This document shows, piece by piece, positions 50,619 through 58,381 of a DNA stretch of 64,000 nt; positions within the stretch are counted from its first letter, which is position 1, and the number at the start of each line of letters is the position of its first letter. The stretch is taken from assembly GCA_018266375.1 (NCBI GenBank), contig JAFEAO010000008.1:62001-126000 (forward strand), read 5' to 3'. A program made the position numbers and the translations under genes. This stretch comes from Bdellovibrionales bacterium (lineage in GTDB: Bacteria > Bdellovibrionota > UBA1018 > CAIMNF01). The notes under the pieces were generated by a model. The model had not been told where the DNA came from. It made no database searches and worked only from the letters and a program-made list of their open reading frames with translations.

Positions 50619-53570
50619 TTACTTCGATGCCGGACGGCGTGAGTTTACGACGACTTGTTCGTTGTAGAATCTTTGCTCGAGCGCGCGGATCATGTTCCAC
50701 TTCTGCTCCGCGGTTGTCGTGCGTGCGCGGTCCGAAGACGGAAGCGTCTTATTTCTAAGAACGCTCAACAGATCGTTCTTCGCGTCTTTGCTCTGATTTT
50801 TCATCTGAGCGATGAATTCCTCTTTGTTCAGGCCGTTCATCTTGCTCTTCTTGTCAGCAAGATCCAGGAAAAGAGCATGCTCGATACGGATATAATCGAC
50901 AAGTGCTTCCTCATCCATCCCCATCGTTTTCTCACCGGTCATAATATTATTGAGTTCTTTGACCCAAGCGCTTTGGAGTTTGTTGTCTAGCTTCATCTCG
51001 AGGTAACCCTCGTTATAAAGCACGTTGTTAGCGTAATCCATTTGGAAGTCGGTACGCACATCGAGTTTCAGCGCCAGACGCTGCTCGCGCTCCGCTTGAA
51101 TTTTCTTGATCCATTCGCCGGTTGCGCCGTCTTCGTGTGATGCACGACGTTCACGCGCGGCCTCACGGATCGCGTCTGGCGCATAATATGCGGTAATGCC
51201 AAGGAGTACGACGACGATACTTGCAACCGCGCTCTTGACCCAGAAGCTCTTAATGTCTTGTTTACGGTCCGGGTTAAACGGAGCTACGATCTCGTTACCT
51301 TCGCTGGTAAGCGCATTTTTGAGCTCGATGGCGAACTTGCCGTGGAACTCATGAATCAGCGACGAAAAACTCGAGTTCTGACCGACTTTTGAAAGTGCCG
51401 TACGAGTCACACTATCGACGAACGCATCCAAATCGCCCGAAAGGCGGTCTTGAAGTTTCTTCTTTTCGTCAGCGGCCCAAAGATTCATCTGATTCTGTTC
51501 GCGAGATTTACGCGAAGAGAGATCGTTCTTCCACTCGTCCTGCTCGGACTCGAGCTCGGCTTGAGCGGCCGCGCGAAGCGCGTTGACTTCGTCAAAAGTT
51601 GCTTTGCGAGTTGCCGCCTGGAACTCGTCCATCTCTTTGCGGACCTTCGCTTCGTGAGCCTCTGCTTCCTTGCGGCCCTCCAAGATGATATTGGTCTTTT
51701 CTTCGTGAGCGAGTTTTACCGCGGTATCGCGATCGAGCTTGTTCTTCTTTTGTTGCTCGGTGAACTCGGCTTCGAGTTTAGTCAAAGCTGCTTTTTTAGC
51801 TTCAGTCTGCTCGGTGAGCTTTCTGAACTCGGTCTGAAGTTTCAATTCAAGCGTTTCATGGACGCCAATCACCTTTTTCAGGTCGGACTCTTCGTTGCGG
51901 CGACGTTCGAGTTTTTCGTTAGCGGCAGCGACGTCTTTCACTAAGCGCTCGAGATCCTTCTTCGCGTCTTCGATAGTTCTTTTGACTTCGGTGAGTTCGC
52001 GCTCAAGGACCACTTTCTCGGTACGGCGCTGCTCGATGACCTTTTGCTCTTGGGTCTCACGCAGGTCGATCTCCGCGACGAGTCTTTCCAGGCGAATCTG
52101 ATGGGTCTTTTGCTGAGCCTCGAAAGCCGTACGAAGTTCTTTTTCTTCGTCAGCGAGCTTCGCAGCAGTCGTTTTGTGCTCATCGCTGATCCGAACAGTT
52201 TCACGCTCGGTGGTCTGACGGTGATCGTTCAAATCGTCCGTGAGACGCTTCTTTTCGCGTTCGGTTTCCGTACGAGCCCGTTCCGCCTCGTTTTCAAGCT
52301 TACGCGTCAGCGCCGTCTGCTCATTGTTCAAGCGCTTCATCAAATCCGCGTGCTCAGCTTCGTTACTCTCAACGAGAGCCCTGTGCTCGGCTTCGAGTTT
52401 GACTTTACGCTCATTGTGGTAACCGGCGAGGTCCGCTTCGCGAGCCGCGTGCGTCGCTTCGAGCTTTTCTTTGAGCACGCGGAACTCGTCTTCCGTCTTC
52501 GCTTTCGCAGTACGGTGGTCTTTCATGAGCTTTTCGTGCTCATTGCCGTAGTATTCTTTTTCGTTCTCGAGGTCCTTTTCGAGCTTATCTTTGGTCTCAG
52601 CAAGCTCGGACTTCAGTTCGGCCGTCTCGCGATGGAGTTTCTCGACCGCTTTTTGATCGCGTTCTAGTTCTTCACGGCGACCCTTGAAGTAAGTTTCTTC
52701 ACGACTGAAGTTTTCTTCAAGCTCGGCCGCCTTTTTCCGAAAACGAGCATCCTCGTCTTTGATCTTGTCACGAAGACCGCTTAGGCGATTTTCCTGCTCG
52801 ACCATCTCCTGACGGAGCTGGCGAATTTGATCCTCGACTTCGTGTTTTTTAATTTCGGCTTCGCGAAGCTCTTTTTCGACTTCAAGCTGTCTCAGGCGTA
52901 AACGCTCGAGCTCGGCTTTGACTTCGAGCTGGCGAGAGACCGACAACAGGATCGAGTTCTCGGATTCAGTTTCCCAGCCCTTTGCAGCAGGTTTTTGAAC
53001 CGGTTCCTTCAGAACGGATGGCGTGTCCTCACCGTCGAGCTTCTTGTTCAGAGCCTCGACGTCATTCGGGTCCATTTCTTTGATCACGCTTTCTTCTTCG
53101 CCGATGACTTGCTCGTGGTGTTCGACTACGATCGAACGGGACGGATCGTGGCCAATAGGCTCAAGATGCGCTTCGATTTTTCTCGACTCGTCTTTTTTGT
53201 CAGGTTTGGAGAGCGCCTTAGCGCGCGTGAAAGTCTTCGTTCCATCTTTGACCGCGGTCTCTTCCAGAATCTCGATGATATTTCCATCCGAAGCGGGGCC
53301 GAGGTTGAACGGCCCGCCGAAATAATCCACAGGCAGGTTCAGCGGCAGTTTTTTGCCTTTGTAGAAAGTTCCGTTCGTAGAGCCGAGGTCGGTCAGAGCG
53401 ATTTCGCCATCGGCTATTTTAATTTTGAGGTGCTTGCGGCTGATTCCGGCGCTATCGATACAGACATCGTTCTCCGAGGAACGGCCTACCGTCGTTTCGT
53501 CCTTCGTCAGGAGAAGCTCAGTACCCGTCTTCGGAGTCTTGATCTTGATCTTGAATAGCGGCTTCGGCAT
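50619..53570 (-). CDS. FHA-domain giant coiled-coil membrane protein
   Basis: 983 residues. Residues 1-105 are an FHA domain: GRSSEND (29-35), SRKH (44-47) and STNGTF (64-69) are its phosphothreonine-binding loops. From about 205 to 730 runs an almost unbroken Lys/Glu-rich coiled coil. A single membrane helix (about 778-797, VASIVVVLLGITAYYAPDAI) precedes a 185-residue helical C-terminus expected in the periplasm. The FHA and coil would be cytoplasmic. It is the last gene of the operon, 8 nt after the MotA-like gene with no ribosome-binding site, so translation is probably coupled. A kinase-regulated link between signalling and the stator is a fair guess. Confidence 0.88.
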   Translation of the reverse strand: MPKPLFKIKIKTPKTGTELLLTKDETTVGRSSENDVCIDSAGISRKHLKIKIADGEIALTDLGSTNGTFYKGKKLPLNLPVDYFGGPFNLGPASDGNIIEILEETAVKDGTKTFTRAKALSKPDKKDESRKIEAHLEPIGHDPSRSIVVEHHEQVIGEEESVIKEMDPNDVEALNKKLDGEDTPSVLKEPVQKPAAKGWETESENSILLSVSRQLEVKAELERLRLRQLEVEKELREAEIKKHEVEDQIRQLRQEMVEQENRLSGLRDKIKDEDARFRKKAAELEENFSREETYFKGRREELERDQKAVEKLHRETAELKSELAETKDKLEKDLENEKEYYGNEHEKLMKDHRTAKAKTEDEFRVLKEKLEATHAAREADLAGYHNERKVKLEAEHRALVESNEAEHADLMKRLNNEQTALTRKLENEAERARTETEREKKRLTDDLNDHRQTTERETVRISDEHKTTAAKLADEEKELRTAFEAQQKTHQIRLERLVAEIDLRETQEQKVIEQRRTEKVVLERELTEVKRTIEDAKKDLERLVKDVAAANEKLERRRNEESDLKKVIGVHETLELKLQTEFRKLTEQTEAKKAALTKLEAEFTEQQKKNKLDRDTAVKLAHEEKTNIILEGRKEAEAHEAKVRKEMDEFQAATRKATFDEVNALRAAAQAELESEQDEWKNDLSSRKSREQNQMNLWAADEKKKLQDRLSGDLDAFVDSVTRTALSKVGQNSSFSSLIHEFHGKFAIELKNALTSEGNEIVAPFNPDRKQDIKSFWVKSAVASIVVVLLGITAYYAPDAIREAARERRASHEDGATGEWIKKIQAEREQRLALKLDVRTDFQMDYANNVLYNEGYLEMKLDNKLQSAWVKELNNIMTGEKTMGMDEEALVDYIRIEHALFLDLADKKSKMNGLNKEEFIAQMKNQSKDAKNDLLSVLRNKTLPSSDRARTTTAEQKWNMIRALEQRFYNEQVVVNSRRPASK

Positions 53571-53578
53571 AGGTTAAG

Positions 53579-54583
53579 TTAAGAAGCTTTCTTATCTTCT
53601 CCTTGTTTCTTTTCAAAGCTCATGGTGACTTCTTTGACCGGCGGCACCACCGGATCACGACGTTGGTCATGACCGCGTTTAGCGTCCCCTTCAGCCACTT
53701 GCTTTTGCACCGACAATGCGGCGAGCGCTTCGTTAGGGTTTTTGTGTTCATCGAACGCCGGGAGGTTCGCAGGGATTTCGTTGTTGTCGCTGTGTTTCCA
53801 CAAAAAAGACATAGTGTCTTGATAACGCTCGACGACGCCTACAAATAATTTCTCCGGGTTGAAGAACGAGTTAAATACTTGAGTCAACACCGAGTACAAG
53901 ATCCCGAGAGTCGACGTCGCCATCGAGAACGCCACCTTGAGGAGGAATGTGTCCATTACGGCTTTAGTTGAGTTCGGATCGTTGACGTCCATACCGCCGA
54001 GTTCAGGAAGGGCTTTCATGATCCCGAGGAAGGTACCGAAGATCCCGCCGACCACGAAGAGGCCGGGCAAAATCGAAGTGAAATCGAAAATCGGTCCGGA
54101 TTGAATTACACCGAACATCTTTGAGAAGCACGGGTTGTTCGAGAGCACGTTCTTCGATACGCCGAGGAGCATCGAGTCGTCGGTATTTTCTTTCTTGAGC
54201 ACCTTACTTTGCTTCAAAGTGTCGCGCACCATGTACGCGCAACCTTGCTGGATCAAAAATATCCGGTCGCTCGGTGCCATGATATTGTCCGTTTTGCGGC
54301 GACGCATGGAGTTTCTGATCTCGAAGAGCTCGTAGAAAGTCTTTTCGAGCAATGTCTTCATCGAGACAAAGTATGAAAACTTCGCGTGTCCGTTTTCGTT
54401 TTCGAGCCAGCGGTGCGCGCGCTTCTCGAACTCCTTTACAAACCACTCTTGCCGCTTGACCGTGAAGTACAAGACTGCCCGGCTGAAGAGCCCTCCGAAG
54501 AAGAAAATGGTCATGATCGGGAGGAGTAACTCCTTCCCAAACAGCACCAATCCGTCAATAAACGCGTGGATGATCGTATTCAT
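53579..54583 (-). CDS. MotA/TolQ/ExbB-like proton channel
   Basis: 334 residues with three membrane segments: about 10-40 (LLLPIMTIFFFGGLFSRAVL), 165-195 (SILPGLFVVGGIFGTFLGIM) and 215-240 (FLLKVAFSMATSTLGILYSV). GIFGTFLGI and the AFSMATSTLGI strand match the conserved channel helices of the family. GAGGAG precedes the ATG. About 75 cytoplasmic residues follow the last helix (EKKQGEDKKAS end). With the MotB/OmpA-like partner it should form a stator-type ion-driven complex in the inner membrane. Identity among flagellar, Tol, Exb, Agl or Zor types is open. Confidence 0.88.
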   Translation of the reverse strand: MNTIIHAFIDGLVLFGKELLLPIMTIFFFGGLFSRAVLYFTVKRQEWFVKEFEKRAHRWLENENGHAKFSYFVSMKTLLEKTFYELFEIRNSMRRRKTDNIMAPSDRIFLIQQGCAYMVRDTLKQSKVLKKENTDDSMLLGVSKNVLSNNPCFSKMFGVIQSGPIFDFTSILPGLFVVGGIFGTFLGIMKALPELGGMDVNDPNSTKAVMDTFLLKVAFSMATSTLGILYSVLTQVFNSFFNPEKLFVGVVERYQDTMSFLWKHSDNNEIPANLPAFDEHKNPNEALAALSVQKQVAEGDAKRGHDQRRDPVVPPVKEVTMSFEKKQGEDKKAS

Positions 54584-54594
54584 ATGTTCTCCTC

Positions 54595-56391
54595 TTAATC
54601 CTTCAACTTAAATTTAATGATGACCTTTTGGGCCGATTTACAATTGTATTGCTTACAAAATTCTCTTTCAGGCATGCCGTTTCGGAAATCGTCTGACGTT
54701 TTACCGTCCGGGAGGAACCCACGGCCGACGACCTTGATCTTAGGAAGAAGCTCTTTTTGGTGCTCGAATTTCATCTGCTTTGTATCGAAAATGTGCTTGA
54801 AGATCGAGTTCGCGCGGTCGAAGCTGAGCTTTAAGTTATAGTTAACCGCTGCCTGATCTTCGGGACGCAAACTGTCCGGAGCGACGTAACGTCCACCATA
54901 CGTCGACGACGCGAAACCGATGATTTCGACGTTCTCGATTTTCTCGGCGATCTGGCCGTCTTTGAACAAACTGCGCGAGTAACCCGGAAGGAACTTCTCG
55001 AGCGTGCGTTCCATCGTCGGCTTCAGGTGCGCGCTGCCGGTATCGAAGTATTCTTCGCCGAACGCGAGGGTCACGTCGCCGGTTTTGCCGTCAACCGTCC
55101 CCTTCAAGCCGGCTTTCTTCAACTCGCTTTGAATCCGCCCCGCCAGCATTTTACGAGCGTTTGCAATTTCTTGGGCATGTTTGAGCTCCGTATTAAGTGA
55201 AGCCATATTGCGTTGGAGGCCTTCCTTTTCGCCTCTCAAACGTTCCGCCTGTCCGCGCGCGGCATCGGCAGCCGCACGAGCGCCAGCCGCTTCCGCTTTC
55301 GCGCCCTCAACCTGAGACTCAGCGGCGGCAGCGCGTCTTTCGACATCGCCGAGTTTGCCGGCGAGCTCCGCCTCACGGGCCTTGGATTGAGCCGCATACG
55401 CTGCGATCCGCTTCGCGCGCTCTTGGCCGCTCAAACGTTCCTTACGCAATGAATCCTCAAACGCTCCGCGTTCCGCTTTCATGCGGGCTGCGTGTTCGCT
55501 TTTCAAACGAGCCATTTCCGCATTTGCTTGAGCGCGGGTATTTTGAACTTCGTTTTGTGCCTCAGCCAGCTGTCCCGAAACCGAAGCCAAGTTGCTCTTC
55601 GCGCTGTTCAATTCCTTCATGAAATTGTTATTTTTAGACTCGAGCGCGGAGACCTTTTGATCGCTCTCTTTGCGAAGCGAAGCGATCTTCTTGTTCAACT
55701 GTTCGCGCGAGCTGTGAAGGCGTTTTTGCTCCGCAGTCATCTTCGCGATCTTGTCGTCCATCTGTGACTTGATCGACTTGATTAAAGCGCGGTTGGCGTT
55801 CAAATTTCTGGTCTTTGCTTGAATATCCGCGTTCAAGTCTTCGATCTCTTCTTGGTTGTGGGCGATCTCGACGTTCTTGTTAGCAATGACGGTACGTTGC
55901 TCGCCGATCTTGGTCTCTTTGTTCGTGATCAACTCCTCGCGATTTTTGATCTTGGACTTCGCGAGAATGTTGTTGTTGATGATGTTGCGGATCATCTGCT
56001 GATATTCGTTCAGAGCCAGTTCCTTCTCTTCGTTTTCCTTGGCTTGCTTACGCAGGTCTTCTTTTTCGTTCTTGGCATCTTCTTTCAAGAGCGTGAGCTT
56101 GTTCATCAAGCGGTTGTAAACTTCTTGCTCTTTCTCGGACGACTCTTTGAGCTGTTGCTCCTTCAAGGCGTTGTACACTTGAATCTGCTGCTCAAGATCC
56201 GCAGCTTTTTGCGAAAGCTTTTGGTATTCGATGTTCTTTTGTAAACTCGACGTCTGAGTTTTCACGCTCGCGGTGACGTACAAAAGCAGGAATACAATAG
56301 ACAACATCAGGAACAAGTCGCTGTATGACGTCCACATGCTGTCTGAGCCGTGCTCGGTTTGTTTTTTTGCCTTCTGGTAGTCGAAGCTCAT
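54595..56391 (-). CDS. MotB/OmpA-like stator protein with long coiled coil
   Basis: 598 residues from the ATG at 56391 (GGAG 10 nt upstream; 56439 rejected). A short cytoplasmic tip is followed by one membrane helix beginning WTSYSDLFLMLSIVFLLLYV, with Asp25 placed like the proton-carrying Asp of MotB, TolR and ZorB. Residues about 45-414 are a coiled coil, Ala-rich toward the end. Residues 415-598 form an OmpA-like peptidoglycan-binding domain (FGEEYFDTGSAHLKP, VEIIGFASST, LSFDRANSIF). First gene of the three-gene unit, 11 nt before the MotA-like gene. Confidence 0.9.
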   Translation of the reverse strand: MSFDYQKAKKQTEHGSDSMWTSYSDLFLMLSIVFLLLYVTASVKTQTSSLQKNIEYQKLSQKAADLEQQIQVYNALKEQQLKESSEKEQEVYNRLMNKLTLLKEDAKNEKEDLRKQAKENEEKELALNEYQQMIRNIINNNILAKSKIKNREELITNKETKIGEQRTVIANKNVEIAHNQEEIEDLNADIQAKTRNLNANRALIKSIKSQMDDKIAKMTAEQKRLHSSREQLNKKIASLRKESDQKVSALESKNNNFMKELNSAKSNLASVSGQLAEAQNEVQNTRAQANAEMARLKSEHAARMKAERGAFEDSLRKERLSGQERAKRIAAYAAQSKAREAELAGKLGDVERRAAAAESQVEGAKAEAAGARAAADAARGQAERLRGEKEGLQRNMASLNTELKHAQEIANARKMLAGRIQSELKKAGLKGTVDGKTGDVTLAFGEEYFDTGSAHLKPTMERTLEKFLPGYSRSLFKDGQIAEKIENVEIIGFASSTYGGRYVAPDSLRPEDQAAVNYNLKLSFDRANSIFKHIFDTKQMKFEHQKELLPKIKVVGRGFLPDGKTSDDFRNGMPEREFCKQYNCKSAQKVIIKFKLKD

Positions 56392-56561
56392 GGATAAGGT
56401 TCTCCAGTAGTCTATTTCGGCAGAACCCTGACAATTCATGAGTTTGCGGCCGATTTTCCGTCGACCGGGGGCGAATTGCGTTTTACGCCGGTTGCAGGAC
56501 CCTCTTTATCGTCAAAGTCCTGACCATACTTTAGTTTTTAGAGTGCTTTATCCCGTTGATC

Positions 56562-57377
56562 TCAGGGAACGGCGGGATCGTGCTCGACCCCGGGGATCGT
56601 GCTCGCGGAAGTTAGCACCTCGCCTTCTTGAAACATCCAAAGCGAACCCGGGGGCATCGGGTTCCACCGTTCATCGTGGGTAAGCGGGGCCGTCGCGATG
56701 ACCGCAACCCGATCGAAGTTGGTGGTCACTTCGCTGAAATCAATCGTGACCTCCTGGTCCGAAAGCTTCGCCTTCGTAAACGGCGCCTGACGGACGATGT
56801 AAGTGAGATGAGTCGAGGCATGAGCGAAGAGCACCGAACCGTTTGAAAAGAGAAAGTTGAACTCGCACTCCGCGTCGCCGACTTCGAGAGTGAGACGTTT
56901 TACCTCGGCAAACAGCGCGTCGGTCTCCGGAGCTTCCACCCCGAATTTCTTTTTCAGACTCTGCATGATGTAGCAAAATGCGCGTTCACTATCGGTCGTC
57001 CCGACCGGCACGAACGTGCCGTCAAAGACGGGCTTAAAATTTTTAAGGTGTCCGTTGTGGGCAAAAATCCAATACTGCCCCCAAAGCTCTCGCATAAACG
57101 GATGCGTGTTTTCCAACCGCACCTCGCCCTGAGTGGCTTTGCGGATGTGCGAGATCACGGTCTTGGATTTGATCGGATAGCTGCGCACGAGTTCGGCGAC
57201 GGGAGAATGGGCCGAAGCATTGGAATCGAGGAACTGGCGTACGCCCTTACCCTCGAAAAACGCAATCCCCCATCCGTCGGCGTGCACATCGGTGAGGCCG
57301 CCGCGAGCCTGAAATCCGGTGAACGAAAAGCAAATGTCGGTTGGGACGTTACAACTCATCCCGAGCAGCTGACACAT
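56562..57377 (-). CDS. Class II glutamine amidotransferase (YafJ-like)
   Basis: 271 residues. MCQLLGMSCN exposes Cys2 as N-terminal nucleophile; HADGWGIAFFEGKG, SHIRKATQGEV and FAHNGHLKNF are the Ntn-type glutaminase blocks of the YafJ/EgtC family. It hydrolyses glutamine-like amides; the cognate reaction is unknown. TAAAAT 7 nt before the ATG and absence of a Shine-Dalgarno suggest a leaderless start. Confidence 0.9.
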   Translation of the reverse strand: MCQLLGMSCNVPTDICFSFTGFQARGGLTDVHADGWGIAFFEGKGVRQFLDSNASAHSPVAELVRSYPIKSKTVISHIRKATQGEVRLENTHPFMRELWGQYWIFAHNGHLKNFKPVFDGTFVPVGTTDSERAFCYIMQSLKKKFGVEAPETDALFAEVKRLTLEVGDAECEFNFLFSNGSVLFAHASTHLTYIVRQAPFTKAKLSDQEVTIDFSEVTTNFDRVAVIATAPLTHDERWNPMPPGSLWMFQEGEVLTSASTIPGVEHDPAVP

Positions 57378-57384
57378 TTTCTTT

Positions 57385-57390
57385 ATTTTA
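57385..57390 (-). promoter_or_regulatory. -10 hexamer TAAAAT, 7 nt before ATG
   Basis: TAAAAT at 57390-57385 directly upstream of the YafJ-like start, back to back with the plus-strand element at 57416-57424. Confidence 0.45.
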
Positions 57391-57415
57391 ACCCTATTCC
57401 TTATCGGATGTGCAC

Positions 57416-57424
57416 TGATAACAT
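57416..57424 (+). promoter_or_regulatory. Extended -10 (TGa-TAACAT), 6 nt before ATG
   Basis: TG at 57416-57417 and TAACAT at 57419-57424, then 6 nt to the ATG at 57431. Confidence 0.45.
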
Positions 57425-57430
57425 TTACCC

Positions 57431-57586
57431 ATGAGTCAAATCTGCTATTTTTGTAAACGTGCCCCGGCCGATAGTACCTGCGAGACCTGCAAACGCGCGG
57501 TCTGCATCCAGTGTTCGGGCTCCGGCAATCACAACTGCTATCAGCGTCGATGGGTCCGTTGGTTTAAAAACTGGCTCGTGACATGA
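57431..57586 (+). CDS. Small zinc-finger-like protein (51 aa)
   Basis: 51 residues: CYFC (5-8), CETC (17-20), CIQC (25-28) and HNC (34-36) give eight potential zinc ligands spaced like a double CxxC finger (B-box or AN1-like). The C-terminus is basic and aromatic (RRWVRWFKNW), suggesting nucleic-acid or membrane contact. Its stop overlaps the next start (ATGA). The coding call rests on the Cys pattern, overlap and upstream -10. Confidence 0.65.
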   Translation: MSQICYFCKRAPADSTCETCKRAVCIQCSGSGNHNCYQRRWVRWFKNWLVT

Positions 57587-57741
57587 GCTCGGACAAAAAG
57601 TGCTCGAAGTGCAAAGAAGTGCTCTCTGAGTGCACATGCATTGCCGAAGAAGATCCGAAGACCTACAAATCCATCGCGGTCCTGCGTCTTGAAAAACAAG
57701 GCCGAGGCGGAAAGACGGTAACAGTGAGTTTCAAACAATAA
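57583..57741 (+). CDS. Truncated SUI1/YciH-like protein (52 aa)
   Basis: 52 residues: an N-terminal CSKCKEVLSECTC zinc knuckle and then VLRLEKQGRGGKTVTVSFKQ, which matches the start of the SUI1/eIF1-YciH fold (RxxxxGRxGKxVTxI). The family's second half, with its GGTVK-type and IQGDHR-like blocks, is missing: TAA follows at once and then a terminator. It may be a natural short form or a remnant. Start ATG overlaps the stop of the zinc-finger gene. Confidence 0.6.
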   Translation: MSSDKKCSKCKEVLSECTCIAEEDPKTYKSIAVLRLEKQGRGGKTVTVSFKQ

Positions 57742-57753
57742 GAGCAAAAACAA

Positions 57754-57785
57754 TTCGGGCCCGATTGCACGCAACCGAGCCCGAA
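57754..57785 (-). terminator. Terminator after rpmE
   Basis: Outer stem TTCGGGC / GCCCGAA with partial inner pairing. On the minus strand it is followed by TTGTTTTTG, so it serves rpmE; it may also stop the plus-strand small genes. Confidence 0.75.
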
Positions 57786-57809
57786 AACAATGGAATGAAC
57801 TTTAGCGGA

Positions 57810-58061
57810 CTATTTCTTGATATTTTTGTACTTGTTCATGAACTTCTCTACGCGGCCGGTAGTATCAACGCGCTTGTCTTGGCCGGTGTAGAAAGGGTGT
57901 GACTTGGAAGAAATCTCGACCTTTGCGAGTGGATATTCTTTGCCGTCTTCCCAAACGATGGTTTCTTTAGTTTGAATCGTAGAACGGGTCAAAAATTGGA
58001 AACCGCTCTGGAGGTCCTTGAAAACTACTTCTTTGTAAACCGGGTGAATATTTTCGCGCAT
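57810..58061 (-). CDS. rpmE2: Ribosomal protein L31, type B (Cys-free)
   Basis: 83 residues from the ATG at 58061 (AAGGAG upstream; 58088 rejected). [35 protein letters not shown] and [10 protein letters not shown] are L31 type B landmarks. None of the zinc-binding cysteines of type A L31 is present. It belongs to the 50S subunit. It lies just downstream of rpmG. Confidence 0.95.
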   Translation of the reverse strand: MRENIHPVYKEVVFKDLQSGFQFLTRSTIQTKETIVWEDGKEYPLAKVEISSKSHPFYTGQDKRVDTTGRVEKFMNKYKNIKK

Positions 58062-58099
58062 GCTAGCTCCTTGCGCCGTCAGGCGCATAATTTAATAGA

Positions 58100-58270
58100 T
58101 TATTTCTTCGAGTGAGAAGGCATTTTGGTTTCAGTAAACACGACGTGCTTACGAGCGACTGGATCATACTTTTTGAGTTGGATCTTGTCGGTTTGCTTCT
58201 GCTTGTTCTTGGTAGTGTAGTAGCTATAGCCAGTTTTTGCTGAAGAAATCAGCCTTACTTTTTCGCGCAT
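58100..58270 (-). CDS. rpmG: Ribosomal protein L33 (Cys-free)
   Basis: 56 residues: [20 protein letters not shown], then [20 protein letters not shown] and KHVVFTETK fit L33. The two CxxC pairs of zinc-binding L33 are absent. AAGGAT stands about 10 nt before the ATG. A small 50S protein near the E site. With the Cys-free L31 next door it forms a zinc-independent ribosomal pair. Confidence 0.95.
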   Translation of the reverse strand: MREKVRLISSAKTGYSYYTTKNKQKQTDKIQLKKYDPVARKHVVFTETKMPSHSKK

Positions 58271-58381
58271 AATCTTATCCTTAATGGTTGCTCAGAGGAG
58301 ACACTAGTGAGGACACCAGGTCACCCAACACAACCCCGATTAATGTAATAGTCCTGAGAATTTAGGCTATTTTGGCCAAAA

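Noticed and set aside
50619-56391. Calling the stator locus a Zorya defence system
   Set aside because: No ZorC, ZorD helicase/nuclease or ZorE gene is adjacent, and the MotA-like protein lacks the long ZorA tail. Only the ZorAB-like core is shared.
58271-58381. Zur-type operator upstream of rpmG
   Set aside because: Searched by eye for a palindromic AT-flanked site; nothing convincing.
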